Shown here in pieces: positions 35,339 through 43,170 of a DNA stretch of 53,603 bases. Position 1 is the stretch's first letter. Each line of letters opens with the position of its first letter. Below the pieces are notes generated by a model. The model was not told the origin of the DNA, searched no databases, and saw only the letters and a list, made by a program, of their open reading frames with translations. This DNA comes from an uncultured Chthonomonadaceae bacterium (GTDB lineage Bacteria > Armatimonadota > Fimbriimonadia > Fimbriimonadales > Fimbriimonadaceae), in assembly GCA_946479035.1 (NCBI GenBank), contig CAMLDW010000014.1, positions 1 to 53,603 of the forward strand, given 5' to 3'. Made by a program: the position numbers and the translations under genes.

Positions 35339-37411
35339 TCAGACGGCCCGCGTGATGGAGGTCGACGCCGTAAACGGCTCTCCGTCCCTTCCCGTGTCGG
35401 TCAAGATCAGCTTGACGGAACGGGCGCCGGCCTTGTCCAATATCTCGTAGGCGGTTGGCACGCTGCCATAGTCGTTTGTCTTAGCCGAGACGCTCAGGCA
35501 CACCTCGTCGACGCGCGAAGCGAATGCGGCGGCGTCCGCAACGATGTCCGAAGGCGCCACCGAGATCACCACGACCTGCGCGTGCTGTTTGAGCGATGCC
35601 ACGACCTTCTCCACGCGGTCGAGGCCCGCTTCCGACATCAGCGCCTCGGGCACAGTGCCGATCGGCAAGAGCGTCAGGTTCTTGTGCTTCGTCTCGACGA
35701 GCAGCGAAGCCGGGTCGCTCCCGTCCTGGAACACGTTGCTCAGGCCCTTCTTGTCCGTCGCGCCAAAGCCGTTCGTGATGACCTGCCGCGTGCGCTCCGC
35801 ATCGACCAAGATCACCTTGGTCCCAGCATGCGCCAAGGCGACCGCGAACTGTGCTGCGCAGATCGAGCTGCTCCCTGATGCGCCGATGCCCGTGAACATC
35901 ACAGACTGCCCTGTTGCGCCCCCAGAGGCCAGATAGGTGTACGCCATGTTCCGGAAGCTCTCAAGCGGCAAGCCGCCCTGCCTCGCCAGGCTTTCAACCG
36001 CCCTGCTCCGGCTTAGGCCCGGAAGCGACGGGATGCTCGCGACCACCGGCAAACCCGTCAGGTCTGCGAGCTGGCCAGACGTGTAGACGCGCGGGCGCAA
36101 TGCCTCGAGCGTGAAACTCATCACGAGCCCGATACAGGCGCCTGCGATGAATCCGATAAAGGAAAGTTTGACCGCGTCCGGCGCCACCGGCCGGTCGCTG
36201 ACCGTCGCGCTGCCCGTTCCAAGCGGCACCGCGTAGATCACGCCCGTCTCTTGCCTGTTCGTCAGCTCTTCGAGCTGCGACTTGAGTCGCCGGTATTTCT
36301 CGTCGAAGATGATGCGGTCGCGCTGGAGCTGCGTGATCTTTACCTCTTGCTCTGGGCTCGCGGCTAGCTTCCTGTCGGCTTCGTCGAGCGAAGTGCGCAG
36401 CGACTGCATCCTCCCCATGATCGCGTCGCGACCTGCCTTGGCCTGAACAAGGCGCGCCTCCAAGTCGGTCCGGATTGGATCCAGCCGCTCGGTCGAGTAT
36501 CCCGTTACTGAGGCCGTCTTCTTCGCCTCGGCGAGCTGAAGTCGCGCTCCGGCAAGCACCTCCCCGTTCGCCTTGACCTTGGGATTGTCTTCCGTGTACT
36601 GCGTCAAGAGCGCTGTGCGTGATAGCTCAAGGTCCGTGATCTGTCGCTCTAGCGCGTCGATGATCGGGTTGCGCACTGAAGACGATGAGTCTGAAATCCG
36701 TGGTGGAATCTTCGCGATGAGTGCTGTCAGAGACTTGATCGTCTCTTCGTTTCCGCTCATTTCGGCGTTTGCGCTCACGAGAGCGGTCTGAAGCTGGTTC
36801 TCGTTGTCCGTGATGTTGTTCTGCTGCCGCTCGACGCTTGCAAGCAGGTTCTCTTCCTTGTACTTCTGGTACGCGGCCTCCGAGCTCTTCAAGTCCCGGT
36901 CGGTCGCATCGATTTGCGCCGTGATGTAGTTGATCGCGTCCATCACAGAGTCGCGACCGGCCTTCTGCCGGATCTGGTTGTAGCTGTCCGTCACGGCCTC
37001 GGCGATCTTGCCCGCCACCTTCGGGTCGTAGGCCCGCACACGCACCTGCGCGACGCCGGCGCCCTGCTCGTTGTTGTTCGGCGTCCGCGCTGTCACCACG
37101 TCGTACATCAAATAGTACTTTTCCCAGTTGGTCATCAACTGCGGTGCCGCCTGCTGCAACGCTTGGATATACACGGTCTCGCTGTTTAGGAGCTGGCGCT
37201 CGGTCTGGATGCCCTGAGGCGCGTTGCGATCGATGATCTTGCGCACCTCGTCGTCGAACACCATGCTCGGACCGCGCGTCTCGAGGTTCGAGCCGAGCAG
37301 TACCTCGATGTTTGCCTCATAGATCTTACTGCTGAATACATAGATCATCAGGCCCGCGACCACACCTAGGATCGCCAGGACCGCTGTTCGCCGAACGTGG
37401 ACTTTGTACAT
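35339..37411 (-). CDS. Wzc-like chain-length determinant with degenerate kinase domain
   Basis: The 690-residue protein has the layout of polysaccharide co-polymerases: TM1 at about 8-26, a periplasmic Wzz domain with long coiled coils (about 150-390), TM2 at about 415-433 and a cytoplasmic BY-kinase-like domain. In that domain the P-loop reads GIGASGSSS (508-516) where GxGKS/T is expected, so the Walker A lysine is missing, although ILVDAE (534-539) keeps the second motif. There is no C-terminal tyrosine cluster. It probably regulates chain length and export without kinase activity. It is the first gene of the chain ending with the flippase. Confidence 0.87.
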   Translation of the reverse strand: MYKVHVRRTAVLAILGVVAGLMIYVFSSKIYEANIEVLLGSNLETRGPSMVFDDEVRKIIDRNAPQGIQTERQLLNSETVYIQALQQAAPQLMTNWEKYYLMYDVVTARTPNNNEQGAGVAQVRVRAYDPKVAGKIAEAVTDSYNQIRQKAGRDSVMDAINYITAQIDATDRDLKSSEAAYQKYKEENLLASVERQQNNITDNENQLQTALVSANAEMSGNEETIKSLTALIAKIPPRISDSSSSVRNPIIDALERQITDLELSRTALLTQYTEDNPKVKANGEVLAGARLQLAEAKKTASVTGYSTERLDPIRTDLEARLVQAKAGRDAIMGRMQSLRTSLDEADRKLAASPEQEVKITQLQRDRIIFDEKYRRLKSQLEELTNRQETGVIYAVPLGTGSATVSDRPVAPDAVKLSFIGFIAGACIGLVMSFTLEALRPRVYTSGQLADLTGLPVVASIPSLPGLSRSRAVESLARQGGLPLESFRNMAYTYLASGGATGQSVMFTGIGASGSSSICAAQFAVALAHAGTKVILVDAERTRQVITNGFGATDKKGLSNVFQDGSDPASLLVETKHKNLTLLPIGTVPEALMSEAGLDRVEKVVASLKQHAQVVVISVAPSDIVADAAAFASRVDEVCLSVSAKTNDYGSVPTAYEILDKAGARSVKLILTDTGRDGEPFTASTSITRAV

Positions 37412-37425
37412 CGCTCTATCGCCCC

Positions 37426-37458
37426 GTGCTTCGCGGCGCCGATGGCCGCAAGAAGCAC
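37426..37458 (-). promoter_or_regulatory. Stem-loop in the 5' leader of the wzc-like mRNA
   Basis: GTGCTTC (37426-37432) pairs with GAAGCAC (37452-37458) and the adjoining GCGGC (37433-37437) with GCCGC (37445-37449), leaving a seven-base loop and a two-base bulge. If the TATAAT at 37465-37460 is used, the transcript starts within this hairpin. It could stabilise the mRNA or tune its translation. Confidence 0.4.
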
Positions 37459-37459
37459 G

Positions 37460-37465
37460 ATTATA
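37460..37465 (-). promoter_or_regulatory. -10 box (TATAAT) of the wzc-like operon
   Basis: A perfect consensus TATAAT reads leftward, 48 bases before the ATG at 37411. No TTGACA lies at the normal distance; instead GGTTC/GAACC half-sites occupy the -35 region, suggesting regulation. Confidence 0.6.
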
Positions 37466-37474
37466 CTCGGGCCC

Positions 37475-37495
37475 GGTTCAATCGAACCTAGGTTC
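37475..37495. promoter_or_regulatory. Operator candidate: three GGTTC/GAACC half-sites
   Basis: GGTTC (37475-37479), GAACC (37484-37488) and GGTTC (37491-37495) alternate in orientation. They make GGTTC-N4-GAACC and the overlapping perfect palindrome GAACCTAGGTTC. The latter contains GAAC-N4-GTTC, the spacing of LexA boxes in Gram-positive bacteria. It covers the expected -35 region of the wzc-like promoter. Confidence 0.5.
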
Positions 37496-37571
37496 AGAAG
37501 GCCCAGAGCACCTTTGGACAGGGCACGATTTGTGCCCAAGACAGGGCGTCGGCCACAATGCCGAACAGGCC

Positions 37572-38492
37572 ATGCGCACCGCGATCGACTGGTTCCCCCG
37601 TATTAGTGTGGTCACTCCCTCCTTCAACCAGGGCGCCTATCTCCGGGAGACCCTCGCCTCCATCGGCGACCAACGCTACCCCGATCTCGAGCTGATCGTT
37701 ATGGACGGCGGCAGCACCGACGAGAGCCTCGAGGTCATCAAGTCTTACTCCGGCATCCTCACCCATTGGGAGAGCGGGCCCGACCGCGGTCAGGCGCACG
37801 CCATCAACAACGGGTTTGCAAAGGCGACCGGCGACATTGTGTGCTGGCTGAACAGCGACGACGTGTTCCTCCCTGGCGCGCTCAACGCGGTCGCGCACAC
37901 CTTCAACGCGCACCCAGACTGGGAATGGCTCTCTGCACCGAGCCTCAAGTTCGGCCAATCGCTGCACGAGCAAGAGGGCTTCTACGAGCTGCCGCACGAC
38001 CGGGTCGGCTGGCTTGTGCACTGCCCGATCTCGCAGCCGTCCACCTTTTGGCGCCGCTCGCTCTACGAGCGCTTTGGCGGCCTCGACGAGTCCTTCCATT
38101 TCGCGCTCGATTACGAGTACTGGGTGCGCTTCGTCTTCGGGGGCGTGCCGTTGCGCTTTCTTGATCGCCCGCTTTCTGCCTACCGGCTGCACGATGAGAG
38201 CAAGACCGTCGCCCAGGCGGAAATGTTCAAGTCCGAGGAGACCAAGCTCCGAGACAAGTATGTCGGACTTCTCTCGACGGGGGAAAGGTCGCGCCTACGC
38301 AGGATGACCAAGGATGCCGACCTACTTGACGACATCTCCGAGGCGGTCATGCTCCTTCAGAGGAACGATGCGCATGAGGCAAGGCGGCGCGTAATCGCCG
38401 CACTTAAGCGATCGCCGCGCCTCCTCTTTACAAGGACAGGCGCGGCGTCGCTTTATCGGGTGCTAGCGAAAAAGCCTCGGTACAGCGGCTAA
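37572..38492 (+). CDS. Glycosyltransferase family 2 (GT-A)
   Basis: The 306-residue protein has the GT2 signature ISVVTPSFNQGAYLRETL at about 11-28, VMDGGSTDES, and the metal motif LNSDDVF (NSDD at 94-97); the segment DYEYWVRF is the likely catalytic-base region. It resembles EPS transferases of the WcaA type. I chose the ATG at 37572, right before the fold; a frame open to 37404 has no family-like sequence. The gap to the divergent wzc-like gene is 160 bases. The 3' end overlaps the convergent beta-helix gene by four bases (CTAA). Confidence 0.87.
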   Translation: MRTAIDWFPRISVVTPSFNQGAYLRETLASIGDQRYPDLELIVMDGGSTDESLEVIKSYSGILTHWESGPDRGQAHAINNGFAKATGDIVCWLNSDDVFLPGALNAVAHTFNAHPDWEWLSAPSLKFGQSLHEQEGFYELPHDRVGWLVHCPISQPSTFWRRSLYERFGGLDESFHFALDYEYWVRFVFGGVPLRFLDRPLSAYRLHDESKTVAQAEMFKSEETKLRDKYVGLLSTGERSRLRRMTKDADLLDDISEAVMLLQRNDAHEARRRVIAALKRSPRLLFTRTGAASLYRVLAKKPRYSG

Positions 38493-40561
38493 GGAACGTA
38501 GGTCCGCCACTGGTTGTAGTACAGTCCGATCAGGCCCTCGTCGATCCTATTACCGCCGCCCCGCGAGCTAGTTGCGGGCAGGTCGAACAACCATTGAGCG
38601 CTGTTAATCCGGTTGTTCGCTGCGTAGATCGCAGGGTCCCCGACGAGAGTGTCGGAAAGCGTAAGTCCGTCGTTGAGCAGGAGCCAGTCGCTGCTGCCAA
38701 AGTACACGTTGTTCGTCAAGATGTTCCGCTTGGGCCGCGAGGGGCTGTCGGTCACGTAGTTCGCAAGCTTCGGATACGCCGCTCTCCAGATCACCCCCGT
38801 ATAAGGCACCTCGGCCAGCATCGCCGGCACGTTCCACGAAGTCCAGAAGTTGCTCGCCCATGACGTCCCCCGAGCGTCGAACATCGCCGCCTTCCCCATG
38901 TTGTGGAACTCGTTGTTGTCCACGATGTTGTCGCGGCCTCCGCCTACGACCGCGCCAAACTGGACGTTGTCGAAGTAGTTGAAAGAGACCTCAGTCCCGC
39001 TCGCCATGTCATCCATGTAAACGCCGACGACGAAGTTGGAGAGCGCGCTCTGCTGGTTGGACCACAGGTCGGTGAAACGGTTGTACCAGACCTTGTTCCC
39101 TTGCTGCGTCACGTTCCTGTTGATGTACACAGCTCCCGCGTCCGTCGTCTCCTGGCAAAGCCGTGCAAAGTCCGTGTACTCGATCACATGGTTGTTGCCA
39201 TGGATCGCGATCCCTTGGTGCGGGGCGTCCTCGACCCTCGAGTGCGAGACCTTGCAGCCCACTCCCCACAGGTCGATGGCAGCGCGGTACGTGCGGCAGA
39301 CCTCGCTGTAGTCATGGAACCAGCAGTTTTCGACCAGGTGTCCGCCGGGAGTCAGCGTGTTCCTGTCGCCGCCTTGCAAAGTGACCCCGCCCTCGTCGAG
39401 GTCGTAAAAGTCGCACGAGTTGAACGAGTGGTCTGTGCCGCTCAACGCCTGCGCCGCGACGGTGCCGAACCGGCGGAACGTACAGCCGTTGAACGCGATC
39501 CGCGCACCGTACTTTATCGAGACAGCTCCGCGCCTGCCGTTCTGGAACGTGATGTTCTCGAAGTTGATGTCCGCCGTGTCGTACGCCTCTACCAGAGGCT
39601 CGTCGAGCGACGTGAGGAAAGACCCGGCGTTCAAGCTCGCGATCTTCTGCGCGTCCGTGTATCCATCGAGCGGCGGGTAGAAGTAGACCTTCCTCGCGAC
39701 ACGGTCGATGTAGTACTCGTTCGCGGAGTCCACCGCCTCCATCGCGTTGAGCAGATAGTAGCGTTGGTTCTTCTTGATGCCGTAATAGGGCTGCGTTGCG
39801 AAGAGCAGCCGTTGCATCAGCCTGTCGAACTTCTGGACCCGCTCGAAGGAGTCCGACCAGTCGTTTCCGAAGTAGCCGTGCGCCCAGATGTCGCCCGTGT
39901 TCTTCCACTTGAACGGCTCCGGATCCGTGAAGGTCATGCTCGTCGTCGAGCCGCCGTGGTTCGACGGAACCGTGAGCCAACCACTGTTCGGGTACCGCGC
40001 CAGAGTCATGTTCGTGTCGTTGAAAACGAGCGAGGACCAAGTCTGCGTAGTCGAATACGGAAACCCGCGCCGGTTCATCACGCCCACGTCCATCGTGCTG
40101 CCGTCTAGCATCAATGGGAGGCCAGCGACGAAGACTTTATCCCGCACTGCAGGGCTGAAACGAAGAGCGACCGACCCGCTCACCTTTTGCCAGCCCGCCA
40201 CCTGCCTCGAGCCGTCAAAGTAGACGCCGGGCCCCGCGCCGCGGAAGATCAGTGGCTGCCCGAACAGCGCCGCATCCGCCGACGTAAGTTGGAACGTTTG
40301 GGCAAGGAAATACTTTCCAGCGGCGAACTGGACGATGAACTGTCCATCAAGGTTGCTCGTCTTTCCACGCCTGACCGCGTCAAGCCCGCCTTGCGGGGTC
40401 CGCTTGGGCAGCAACTGCGTTCCGGGGTTGTTGTCGTCTCCGTTTGTCGCCACATAGATCGTGACCACGCCGGAAGCGGGCGGCGGTGGCGGAACCGCCA
40501 CGCCATTCGCGGCGGGCGCGCTGCTCAGACAAAGGCTCAAGCTCAAAGAAAGCAAGGTCAA
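38489..40561 (-). CDS. Exported right-handed parallel beta-helix protein
   Basis: The 690-residue protein has a signal peptide (about 1-20, leucine/serine-rich and ending SSAPAANG), a proline run PPPPP and an N-terminal part opening with IYVATNGDDNNPGT, a common start of pectate-lyase-like exported proteins. From about residue 300 it shows repeated short strands with N, H and G at turns (for example GCTFRRFG, SCDFYDLDEGG, NCWFHDYS, IHGNNHVIEYTDF), as in the beta-helix of polysaccharide lyases and epimerases. It may trim or modify the exported polysaccharide; no catalytic residues are assigned. The TTG start has GAGGAG just upstream. Confidence 0.83.
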   Translation of the reverse strand: MTLLSLSLSLCLSSAPAANGVAVPPPPPASGVVTIYVATNGDDNNPGTQLLPKRTPQGGLDAVRRGKTSNLDGQFIVQFAAGKYFLAQTFQLTSADAALFGQPLIFRGAGPGVYFDGSRQVAGWQKVSGSVALRFSPAVRDKVFVAGLPLMLDGSTMDVGVMNRRGFPYSTTQTWSSLVFNDTNMTLARYPNSGWLTVPSNHGGSTTSMTFTDPEPFKWKNTGDIWAHGYFGNDWSDSFERVQKFDRLMQRLLFATQPYYGIKKNQRYYLLNAMEAVDSANEYYIDRVARKVYFYPPLDGYTDAQKIASLNAGSFLTSLDEPLVEAYDTADINFENITFQNGRRGAVSIKYGARIAFNGCTFRRFGTVAAQALSGTDHSFNSCDFYDLDEGGVTLQGGDRNTLTPGGHLVENCWFHDYSEVCRTYRAAIDLWGVGCKVSHSRVEDAPHQGIAIHGNNHVIEYTDFARLCQETTDAGAVYINRNVTQQGNKVWYNRFTDLWSNQQSALSNFVVGVYMDDMASGTEVSFNYFDNVQFGAVVGGGRDNIVDNNEFHNMGKAAMFDARGTSWASNFWTSWNVPAMLAEVPYTGVIWRAAYPKLANYVTDSPSRPKRNILTNNVYFGSSDWLLLNDGLTLSDTLVGDPAIYAANNRINSAQWLFDLPATSSRGGGNRIDEGLIGLYYNQWRTYVP

Positions 40562-40626
40562 ACACTCCTCATAGTGTTCGTTTCCATGCGCACCGTGCCA
40601 ATCGAGACCGTATCGCTCCTAGCAGT

Positions 40627-40638
40627 CACTTGTGCGGG
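40627..40638 (+). repeat. Direct repeat copy 1 (CACTTGTGCGGG)
   Basis: This 12-base sequence recurs exactly at 40688-40699, 61 bases on. Its core CACTTGTG is itself an inverted repeat (CAC-TT-GTG). It lies in the 193-base gap between the divergent beta-helix and GT2 genes. Confidence 0.6.
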
Positions 40639-40644
40639 CCGGTA

Positions 40645-40660
40645 GTCGTGCGCGCACGAC
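40645..40660. promoter_or_regulatory. 16-bp perfect palindrome, operator candidate
   Basis: GTCGTGCGCGCACGAC is its own reverse complement. It shares GTGC/GCAC half-sites with the two direct repeats on either side and lies about 85 bases upstream of the beta-helix TTG start, so it may be the binding site of a dimeric regulator. Confidence 0.5.
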
Positions 40661-40687
40661 CAGACTAGAAACGCTGCCTGCGCCTCG

Positions 40688-40699
40688 CACTTGTGCGGG
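40688..40699 (+). repeat. Direct repeat copy 2 (CACTTGTGCGGG)
   Basis: Exact second copy of the 12-base repeat at 40627-40638. With one extra base it reads GCACTTGTGC, a perfect GCAC-TT-GTGC inverted repeat. It ends 43 bases before the -10 box of the GT2 gene. Confidence 0.6.
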
Positions 40700-40742
40700 G
40701 TGGAAAACAGGCAATGATTTCAGCCCAAATGTCCCCCTCAAG

Positions 40743-40748
40743 TAGACT
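40743..40748 (+). promoter_or_regulatory. -10 box (TAGACT) of a leaderless GT2 gene
   Basis: TAGACT ends six bases before the ATG at 40755. No ribosome binding site is present. An out-of-frame ATG at 40751 opens only a shadow frame. Confidence 0.55.
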
Positions 40749-40754
40749 CGATGG

Positions 40755-41618
40755 ATGCAGAGTGGACCGGGGCGCGTCGTCGCGATCGTCCCGACCTACA
40801 ACGAGCCCGACGATCTGCGCCGGGTCGTCCGCTCGCTCGTCGAACAGCGGCTCGATGGCCTGCACGTGCTCGTCGTCAACGCGGGCAATCCTCTGCCGCA
40901 AGACCTCGTGTCCCAGGTCGAAGAGGTGCGCGTCGGCCCGAGCTTCTACTGGACCCACTGCGTCGCCAAGGGCTTTGAAATTGTCCGCTCGCGGGATTAC
41001 GCGTTCGTCTACCTGACCAACGCCGACACCTATGCCCTTCCAGGGACCCTTCCGGCTCTCCTCCAGCACGCGCAATCGCACCCCAAGACTGTCGCGTGCG
41101 CGCCCGCCTACATCGAGCAGGACGGAGAGGTCAGGCTGCTCTATTCGCACCAAGACCCCATGGGGTTCCTACTTTACGGCCGCCTCGTCCGGCCTTGGAC
41201 CGCTCCAAGCGGGGCCCCGAGCGGCCCGTTCGACATCGTCTTGACCGGAGGCCAAGGAGTGCTCTTCCCCGCCTCCGTCGTGTCGAGCTTCTCGATGGAC
41301 GCAAGGAGCTTCCCGCACTACGCCAGCGACCACGACCTCTGGCTGCAGATGCGAAAGGCAGGATGGAGGCTGACGGTGCTTCCACAGACGGGCGTCGTAA
41401 ACACCCGTCTCTTGAGCTCGCACCATGAAAAAGGACTGGGGCGGCGTCTCAGCAAGCTCTGGTGGCGCATGACCTCCGATCTCACGCCAGAAAGCTGGTG
41501 GATCATGTGGCGCCTGCGCAAGAAGCACCTCGCCCTTCCCGTCGCCGTCCTCTCGACGGCCGTCAGTTTTGCGCTTCGCTGGACCGTTGGGCTTCCGAAG
41601 ATCCTGCGGCGCACTTGA
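40755..41618 (+). CDS. Glycosyltransferase family 2 (GT-A)
   Basis: The 287-residue protein has the GT2 start VVAIVPTYNEPDDLRRVV and a metal motif NAD at 89-91 (YLTNADTYALPG), with TGGQGVLFP and SDHDLWLQMRKAGW further on, as in rhamnosyltransferase-like enzymes. A weakly hydrophobic C-terminal segment (about 262-280) could anchor it. It would extend the polysaccharide repeat unit. The start is set by the TAGACT -10 box six bases upstream. Its last 56 bases overlap the convergent WecG-like gene. Confidence 0.87.
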   Translation: MQSGPGRVVAIVPTYNEPDDLRRVVRSLVEQRLDGLHVLVVNAGNPLPQDLVSQVEEVRVGPSFYWTHCVAKGFEIVRSRDYAFVYLTNADTYALPGTLPALLQHAQSHPKTVACAPAYIEQDGEVRLLYSHQDPMGFLLYGRLVRPWTAPSGAPSGPFDIVLTGGQGVLFPASVVSSFSMDARSFPHYASDHDLWLQMRKAGWRLTVLPQTGVVNTRLLSSHHEKGLGRRLSKLWWRMTSDLTPESWWIMWRLRKKHLALPVAVLSTAVSFALRWTVGLPKILRRT

Positions 41619-42381
41619 CGTCGCTCCTCACAGTACACATCGCGCGCCAAAGGAACAGCGGGTTCCCCACTACGTACCGATTGAACATCCTCTTGGGCTC
41701 GATCGCCAATCGGTACACCCACTCCGTCCCTGTCCTGCGCATGAACTGCGGCGCCCGCCGCTTCGTCTCAGAAAAAAAGTCGAACATCCCGCCGCACGTC
41801 ACCGCCACGCGCACGTTCAACCGCTCAATGTTCTCCGACATGAAGTACTCCTGCTTCGGCTGGCCGAGCGCGCACATCAAGATGTCCGCCCCGGAGTCTC
41901 GGATCATTGGAAGCGCCTCGCGCACTGGGTCGACGTACCCGTTTACCCGGCCAGCGCACACCACTCTCGGGTGCCGCGCGGTCACCTTCTCCGCCGCAAG
42001 CCGGTTGCTCTCCTCCGTAGCCCCAAAAAAGAACACGCGCACGTCCCTGTGAGCCTCAGTGAAGAGCCGCGGCATAAGATCCGTCCCAGCGAAGTTATAG
42101 CGCGTCCGCACGCCGCGCATCCGGCTCGCGACCCTGATCCCTACGCCGTCGTTCACAGTGCAGTCCGCGCGGCGCAGCACGTCCATGAAGCGCGCGTCGC
42201 GCCACGCGATGTTCAGAGTGTTCGGGTTCGCGAGCTCGAGCAGCTGCGCGCGCGGAGCGTTGTCCAGAGCCCAGTCCCACCACGTCTTGAACTCCTCGTA
42301 AGATGGGTTCCAGAACGGGACCGAAAAGACGCAGACGTCGGCCCTAGGCATCGCGGGCCCCCGCTCGTCAGTACGCGCCAT
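41563..42381 (-). CDS. WecG/TagA/CpsF family glycosyltransferase (GT26)
   Basis: The 272-residue enzyme carries the GT26 motifs: ELANPNTLNIA and NDGVGIRVAS early on, FFFGATEESN, and GADILMCALGQPKQEYFM near the middle, which forms the active centre of TagA/WecG proteins. These add ManNAc, ManNAcA or a related sugar to an undecaprenyl-linked primer. It sits directly downstream of the initiating sugar transferase, overlapping it by 14 bases, so it probably adds the second sugar. The ATG at 42381 follows AAGG closely; ATG 42351 is an alternative. The tail overlaps the convergent GT2 gene by 56 bases. Confidence 0.92.
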   Translation of the reverse strand: MARTDERGPAMPRADVCVFSVPFWNPSYEEFKTWWDWALDNAPRAQLLELANPNTLNIAWRDARFMDVLRRADCTVNDGVGIRVASRMRGVRTRYNFAGTDLMPRLFTEAHRDVRVFFFGATEESNRLAAEKVTARHPRVVCAGRVNGYVDPVREALPMIRDSGADILMCALGQPKQEYFMSENIERLNVRVAVTCGGMFDFFSETKRRAPQFMRRTGTEWVYRLAIEPKRMFNRYVVGNPLFLWRAMCTVRSDVKCAAGSSEAQRSSEAQN

Positions 42382-43045
42382 CACCCTTAAGGACGGCGAG
42401 CGGCGTCTTGAGGAGGATCTTCAAGTCCGTCAGCACCGACATCTCTTCCAGGTACCTGTGGTCCAGCTCCATCCACATCTCGAACGTGAGGTTGCTCCGA
42501 CCCATGATCTGCCAGTAGCACGTCATCCCGGGCCGAACAGATAGCCGCTCCATCGCGTACTCGTCGTACTTCTCCACCTCTTTCGGCAGAGGCGGCCGCG
42601 GGCCTACCAGGCTCATGTCGCCGCGGAAAACGTTTAAGAGCTGCGGAAGCTCGTCCAGGCTCGTGCGACGCAAGAACCTCCCGACGCGCGTGATCCGCGG
42701 GTCGTTCTGCATCTTGAAGATCGGGCCGTCCTTCTCGTTGGACTCTAGGACGTCCGGCAACCGCGCGTCCGCGTCCGAGTACATCGAGCGGAACTTGTAA
42801 AAGTCGAACACCCTGCCGCAAAGCCCGATCCGCTTGGATGAGTAAAAGACGGGGCCCCGGCTCGTCCACTTCACCAGCGCGGCGATCACGAGCATCAGCG
42901 GCGATAACACCACGATCAGGAACATTGAACCGAAGATGTCCAGGAGCCTCTTGCGTTTCCTGTACGTGATCACCTTCGGCTTGACCCGGCGTTGGACCGT
43001 TTCTTCCAAAGTGCTTCGCTCAGTGAGGGCGTTTGTGCTCGACAT
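42368..43045 (-). CDS. Undecaprenyl-phosphate sugar phosphotransferase (WbaP/WcaJ-type)
   Basis: The 225-residue enzyme starts repeat-unit synthesis by moving a sugar-1-phosphate from a UDP-sugar to undecaprenyl phosphate. It has one N-terminal membrane hairpin (about 37-59) and the bacterial sugar transferase core: KFRSM at 84-88, LRRTSLDELPQLLNV, SLVGPRPPLP and RPGMT. It is the short, monotopic form without the N-terminal four-helix domain of long WbaP. The ATG at 43045 gives the expected N-terminus; the frame stays open up to glmS. A TAGAAT box lies at 43112-43107. Confidence 0.93.
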   Translation of the reverse strand: MSSTNALTERSTLEETVQRRVKPKVITYRKRKRLLDIFGSMFLIVVLSPLMLVIAALVKWTSRGPVFYSSKRIGLCGRVFDFYKFRSMYSDADARLPDVLESNEKDGPIFKMQNDPRITRVGRFLRRTSLDELPQLLNVFRGDMSLVGPRPPLPKEVEKYDEYAMERLSVRPGMTCYWQIMGRSNLTFEMWMELDHRYLEEMSVLTDLKILLKTPLAVLKGDGAY

Positions 43046-43106
43046 CCGTCCCGATCCAGTCCCAAGGGCTCGGGCCACCGCACCGCTCACCTTCAAGGAC
43101 GAGTTG

Positions 43107-43112
43107 ATTCTA
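43107..43112 (-). promoter_or_regulatory. -10-like box of the initiating transferase gene
   Basis: TAGAAT reads leftward, 61 bases before the ATG at 43045. It would start an mRNA for the WbaP-like and WecG-like genes. No TTGACA is seen at the standard distance. Confidence 0.4.
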
Positions 43113-43170
43113 TCACAGGCCGCAGCGGCCCCTTGTCCCGATAAGTACAAGGATCGGGCCACCAGTTGTA

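Noticed and set aside
40645..40660. Palindrome considered as an attachment site or IS end
   Set aside because: No integrase, transposase or target duplication is nearby; the location between divergent promoters fits an operator better.
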